Below, in pieces: positions 60,051-64,000 of a DNA stretch of 64,000 nucleotides (positions within the stretch are counted from its first letter, which is position 1; each line of letters opens with the position of its first letter). A program made the position numbers and the translations under genes. The notes below the pieces were generated by a model. It saw only the letters and a program-made list of their open reading frames with translations. It had not been told where the DNA came from and searched no databases. Source of the DNA: Mytilus galloprovincialis (Eukaryota; Mollusca; Bivalvia; Mytilida; Mytilidae); contig NC_134843.1 in the NCBI RefSeq assembly GCF_965363235.1, forward strand, positions 89,995,795 to 90,059,794, written 5' to 3'.

Positions 60051-60754
60051 AACACAATTACATACTTCCATTTATTCAAAAAGTTATTCAAAGCTGAGGC
60101 GTTTTGGTCTACCAAATTGCACATTTTACATGTTTTTGTCATCGAACGACACCGATAACCTGTATGAGACTTATACCCATAGCTTTACTTTCCACATAAC
60201 TTAGGTCGTGTTAACCATGTCCTTATACATTTCTGGGTTAAATTCTCAAAGTTGTGTAAATCTATCAAAATTACGTTTCTTGTCATTTTTAGGCGTAAAC
60301 AATTATATATAACATGTTTAGGGGTAATTTAAAGCTAAAGTATGTACACAAACGGCTTTGAAAATTTACATTTAAGTACGTTTACATTGAAAATGGCCTT
60401 GGTGTAAAATTAATTCAGGGGAAATTGGCACTCCTTCTTTTAAAATATCCAGAAATCTTTCCCACATTAGGATTTTTTTATTTTTTTTACACCATTTAAT
60501 CCATTAACTGTTATAAGAATCCAAGCATGTTTCCATATTCTCTCAAATGAGATCTAAAACCATGATATATCTTACAAGTGAAACATTCGAGAAAGTATTG
60601 TCTTCCTTGGTGAAAGAGGTGTTGTCGTATCACGTCAATAGAACTAGTGATATGCAAATGTGATTCCTGAATACGAAGAGTTCCAAAAGCCTAAACTGAA
60701 TTTTTAACTTTATTGATCGCCTTTAGATCTGGTATTTTTGCACTACTTTATATA

Positions 60755-61487
60755 TCTATAATACTAAAATTACGAGGTCCAATTTGTCAGCCGTCATCAC
60801 GTAAAAACGACGAATCAAAGAATTCAACTTTATATAATAGCTAATATAGTACAAAGGTGTAGATTAAAAATTACACCACTCCAGGCCCTTTTGTTTTCCA
60901 CGTAATTAATATTGCCAATAATTAAGAAGTTCCGGGTCGAGTCCGATACCGGTACCAATAGTATATTCACCTGTACTGATTACTAATCTGTACGTTCCGC
61001 ATCTGACTGGCGCACCACCAAACGGTGTATTCAGGATTAATATGCGATATAGTACTACACGGGTCATAATCACAGGGTTGACACTACTTAATTGTCAAAT
61101 TGTTACCTATTGTAGTATTTTAATCAGTTAAACTTTCCAAGATAACAATACAAATACTAAAAATCTGGACTAAAGTAAGGCGTATAGGTACAGTTTTCAA
61201 TTTGTTAGCGGGCATGACGTAAAACAGCGAATCAAAGAATTCAATATTTATAACTAATATACAATGCTGTTGATTAAAAAATACTCCATTCCAGGACCTT
61301 TTGTTTTCCAAATAAGTTCCAGTTCGACGGGTTCAAACAGAAAGATTTGAAAGCAGAGAAAACTGTGTATCTTATAATCAGCATGTCTTGACTTTATCAG
61401 ATGACAATACTTATACTAAAATAAGGCTTGCGCATAGTTATATACTTTAATTCAGTCACGGACCCGCCATATACGGGTGTGTTCTAG
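60755..61487 (+). mobile_element. Non-autonomous Helitron
   Basis: Begins TCTATAATACTA after an A and ends in CTAG before a T, so it sits between A and T as Helitrons do. A 3' hairpin ACCCG/CGGGT (61462-61466 with 61474-61478) lies five bases before CTAG. Inside, a block with GACGAATCAAAGAATTCAAC, a near-ATTACACCACTCCAGG stretch and CTTTTGTTTTCCA occurs twice (about 60790-60905 and 61200-61312), which may mean a fused or nested second copy. No Rep/helicase coding. Confidence 0.75.
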
Positions 61488-62938
61488 TAACTATAAAAAA
61501 TCTTTACTTTATGTTGGGAGAAGCTTGGTGCAGACAGTAAAAATATTAAAAGCTTTTTTAAAAAGAGCCGATATTGCAATTACAAAAGAGAATGGAACGA
61601 AAACAGTCACACGATGCATCTGAAAACACCCGTTTTTCTGTTATAAGTTCTTCCATCTTTTAACATTGTCGGTATATCTTATGCACTTCAGAATGTAAAA
61701 ATAAGGAGATGTGTTATACAGCTATCCACCAAGTTTTTTTTTATTCTGTTGACCTTTTAGCTCTGAGTCCTACTGATGACGATAAAACAAGATATGTTCA
61801 TTTAAATCATCAAAATCTTTTTAACTTGCTTAAATTTCTCACAGCTTGAGTGTAAATTTCTATTTAAACGCATTTGTATGCCTATAAGAATACTTTGTCA
61901 AATGCCCTTCTCGTATATTACCTAAATTGAAAACATTTCTGACGGATGTGGTTATATATTCCGGTAATTTTGTATGCTACATGACCTTTTGTCATGTTTT
62001 AAGGTTATTATTATTGCGCATCAAGTAAGGATGTAACCATGTTTGAATGTTTTCAAAATGCCTCATCGACTCTTCCCGGTTAAAAATCACAGGGGAAGGG
62101 TCAACCGATTTACATAAGTTTTAAATTAAAGAACGTGGAATGAGTGATTAGGCCAGTAAAAACTCGCATATATTATTTGACTTAGGCTGTTCTCTACATA
62201 GAAAATGGCTTGAAAGACGTCAATGGTACACGTTCAATGGTATATATGTATGCAATAATATCATAAGGATAGTGAAGGTCGTGTGTAGTTTTGTGGCGAG
62301 ATAAAACAATACTTTTATAAGTTTTTTGTTTCAGTAATGCTATTTGCACGACGATACTCCTAGAAGATGTTCATCCTGTTAGGAAGATATTGTATAATGA
62401 AAAAAATCTAAGAACCATCGTTATTTCTCGTATATCTAACACGGTACAAAAAGGTGTAGTATGCATAATTATGATTGCAATGATTTTTTACATTATATCA
62501 TACTTTTGTAAAAACAATTATTAAAAGTGTTTTGTATTGAACTTTTTCTTTCGAATCTTTGTTTGATTTTTAAAATGACCAGAAAGAAGTCACATGTAAA
62601 TTAAAAGATTTTGTTTAAATAACACAGATTTCATTTGATTCACCATCACAACAACGTTATAAACAGGAACAAATACACTTTCAAAAAACAATACCCAAAC
62701 GGCATGTTCAATCTATTCACATTGCTTGTCATTCCAGAAGACACCGGATAATTACATGTAACCAGAAAAATGTCTACAATAAGCAAATCAGTACACGGCA
62801 TCAGTACCCGCCCTTTTCCTGATCCCCTCCAGCTTGTACGGAACCACATTCTTCGTATAGATGGCCGCCACTTCAGTGGCTTAAACAACGCGATCAGTCA
62901 TAAAATACAATCTATCACAACAAAAGAAGACCTGGGTT
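61488..62938. other. Intergenic, no feature recognised
   Basis: AT-rich; the 80- and 73-codon frames overlapping at 62646-62991 on opposite strands have no recognisable motif. Confidence 0.5.
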
Positions 62939-63621
62939 GGTGTTCTCGAAGCTATCTTTGGACTAGGACGTGTCCTAAGACCATCTTATGACAAGTCTTT
63001 GTCCTTAGTCGTGTTCTCGAAGATCTCTTAACTTAGGATATATTACATTTTCGTCCTAATATTAGGACACCTAATTAGGTGTCTTAAGATCATCATATCT
63101 TCATCCTAACTTTGTGGATGCTTTTTTTTTTTTATTTTTTTTTAACGTGAAGATGAACATGAAATGAAACGCACCATCGATTATTAATTCGTATAAAGAA
63201 ATTGTGCATGATTCGTGTTTTTGACACTACGAATTCAATATTCTCATTTCACAACAATTTGTTTTCCAGTTAAAATCACAATCCTTTTTGATATCATTTT
63301 ATAATTACATTTGAAATCATGCATGTAATTATGAAATTTCGTAAACTATTTTATTAATTGGTTTCGTCTTTAATAAATGTTAGATATCAAACAACTACTT
63401 TAACTATTTCACACATAGGATATGTATAGGACGTCCTTAGATATCAAACAACTACTTTTACTATTTCACACATAGGATATGTATAGGACGTCCTAACACA
63501 AGATGCGTCTAAGATAGCTTCGAGACACAACTTAAGAGTGTCCTAAACTGATCATAAGTCCATCCTAAAATTGGTCTTATCTATGACTTGGAACGAATCT
63601 TATGATACTTTCGAGAACACC
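62939..63621. mobile_element. MITE-like element
   Basis: Terminal inverted repeat GGTGTTCTCGA and its complement (63611-63621), with further imperfect inverted similarity inward (CGAAGCTATCTT near 62947 recurs inverted as AAGATAGCTTCG near 63511). About 683 bp, no coding. The flanks do not give a clear target duplication, so the superfamily is open. Confidence 0.65.
63381..63494. repeat. 57-bp tandem duplication inside the MITE
   Basis: Two nearly identical copies starting TAGATATCAAACAACTACTT at 63381 and 63438. Confidence 0.95.
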
Positions 63622-64000
63622 ACCCCTGCTCTGTAAATAAGAAAAAATGGACCGAACTATCGATTAATTTGAAAGTGAAAATATTGAGAACTTGAATATT
63701 CGAATAAAAAAAAAAATAAATTGGTATTGGAAACCTTACTTCCTACTAAATTAACTGAAATTAAAAATACATGCGATTTTCATAATATAAAGATGTGTTA
63801 TGTGAAGAGCAAAATTATATGTGCACAGCTTTTGACGCTGATGTGTCCCGTAGTACAGAGAGAACTTCCGGTACGTTGTTGAGGAAGCAGCACGCAAAAT
63901 TTGCTCTTGAACAAAATCGCTACAAGATTGACTATAATCAGCCGAACAACTAAAATATACGATTTAAAACGGTAAGAAGATTTCGTTTGATATTAACTCT

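Noticed and set aside
61765-61790. CTGATGACGATAAAAC as a hammerhead core
   Set aside because: No stem II between the two core parts and no pairing flanks.

Overview
The window looks like nuclear DNA of a marine mussel (Mytilus or a close mytilid). The reason is several dispersed repeats at 44640-45060, 48470-48700, 50115-50285, 52935-53215 and 54100-55150 that I remember as very abundant in mussel genomes. This rests on recall, not on a search. The sequence is AT-rich, and its host genes are split by introns.

Positions 1-43060 are a tandem array of a 796-bp unit (about 47 units, about 37.5 kb without its one insertion) that continues past the left edge. It is not an anonymous satellite. Each unit carries a U5 spliceosomal snRNA gene on the minus strand, with the invariant loop 1, a perfect 3' hairpin and the conserved 5' half. 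I place 47 copies: 46 whole and one interrupted. On the plus strand of each unit, pointing toward the U5 3' end, lies a U6-snRNA-like segment. Its core matches U6 at 27 of 32 positions including ACAGAGA, but it lacks a normal U6 3' half and a nearby T-run. The units are nearly identical, which indicates strong concerted evolution.

One U5 copy is split by an apparently intact 5.5-kb LINE (7904-13433). ORF1 has a CCHC knuckle; ORF2 has an APE endonuclease, a reverse transcriptase and a C-terminal zinc finger, like the Tx1 group. It replaces exactly 11 nt of U5 around loop 1 and lies in the same direction as U5. It keeps 36 nt of U5 leader upstream of a 59-nt 5' UTR in which I see no AUG. This suggests a retrotransposon that targets U5 genes and borrows the U5 promoter. 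It is the strongest candidate here for an undescribed system.

From 43061 on is ordinary mussel genome. A four-exon carbohydrate sulfotransferase gene (49370 to 45280, minus strand) can be assembled in phase, including a 20-nt micro-exon. Farther right come small tandem repeats, a repeat with a hammerhead ribozyme (50204-50247), the 3' end of a reverse-transcriptase element (54095-55150), and the last exon of an unrecognised basic two-repeat protein (55406-55891). Then follow a 3.2-kb long-inverted-repeat DNA transposon (56046-59266), a broken partial duplicate of the preceding gene (about 59745-59900), a non-autonomous Helitron (60755-61487) and a MITE-like element (62939-63621). Stretches not listed showed nothing I could support.
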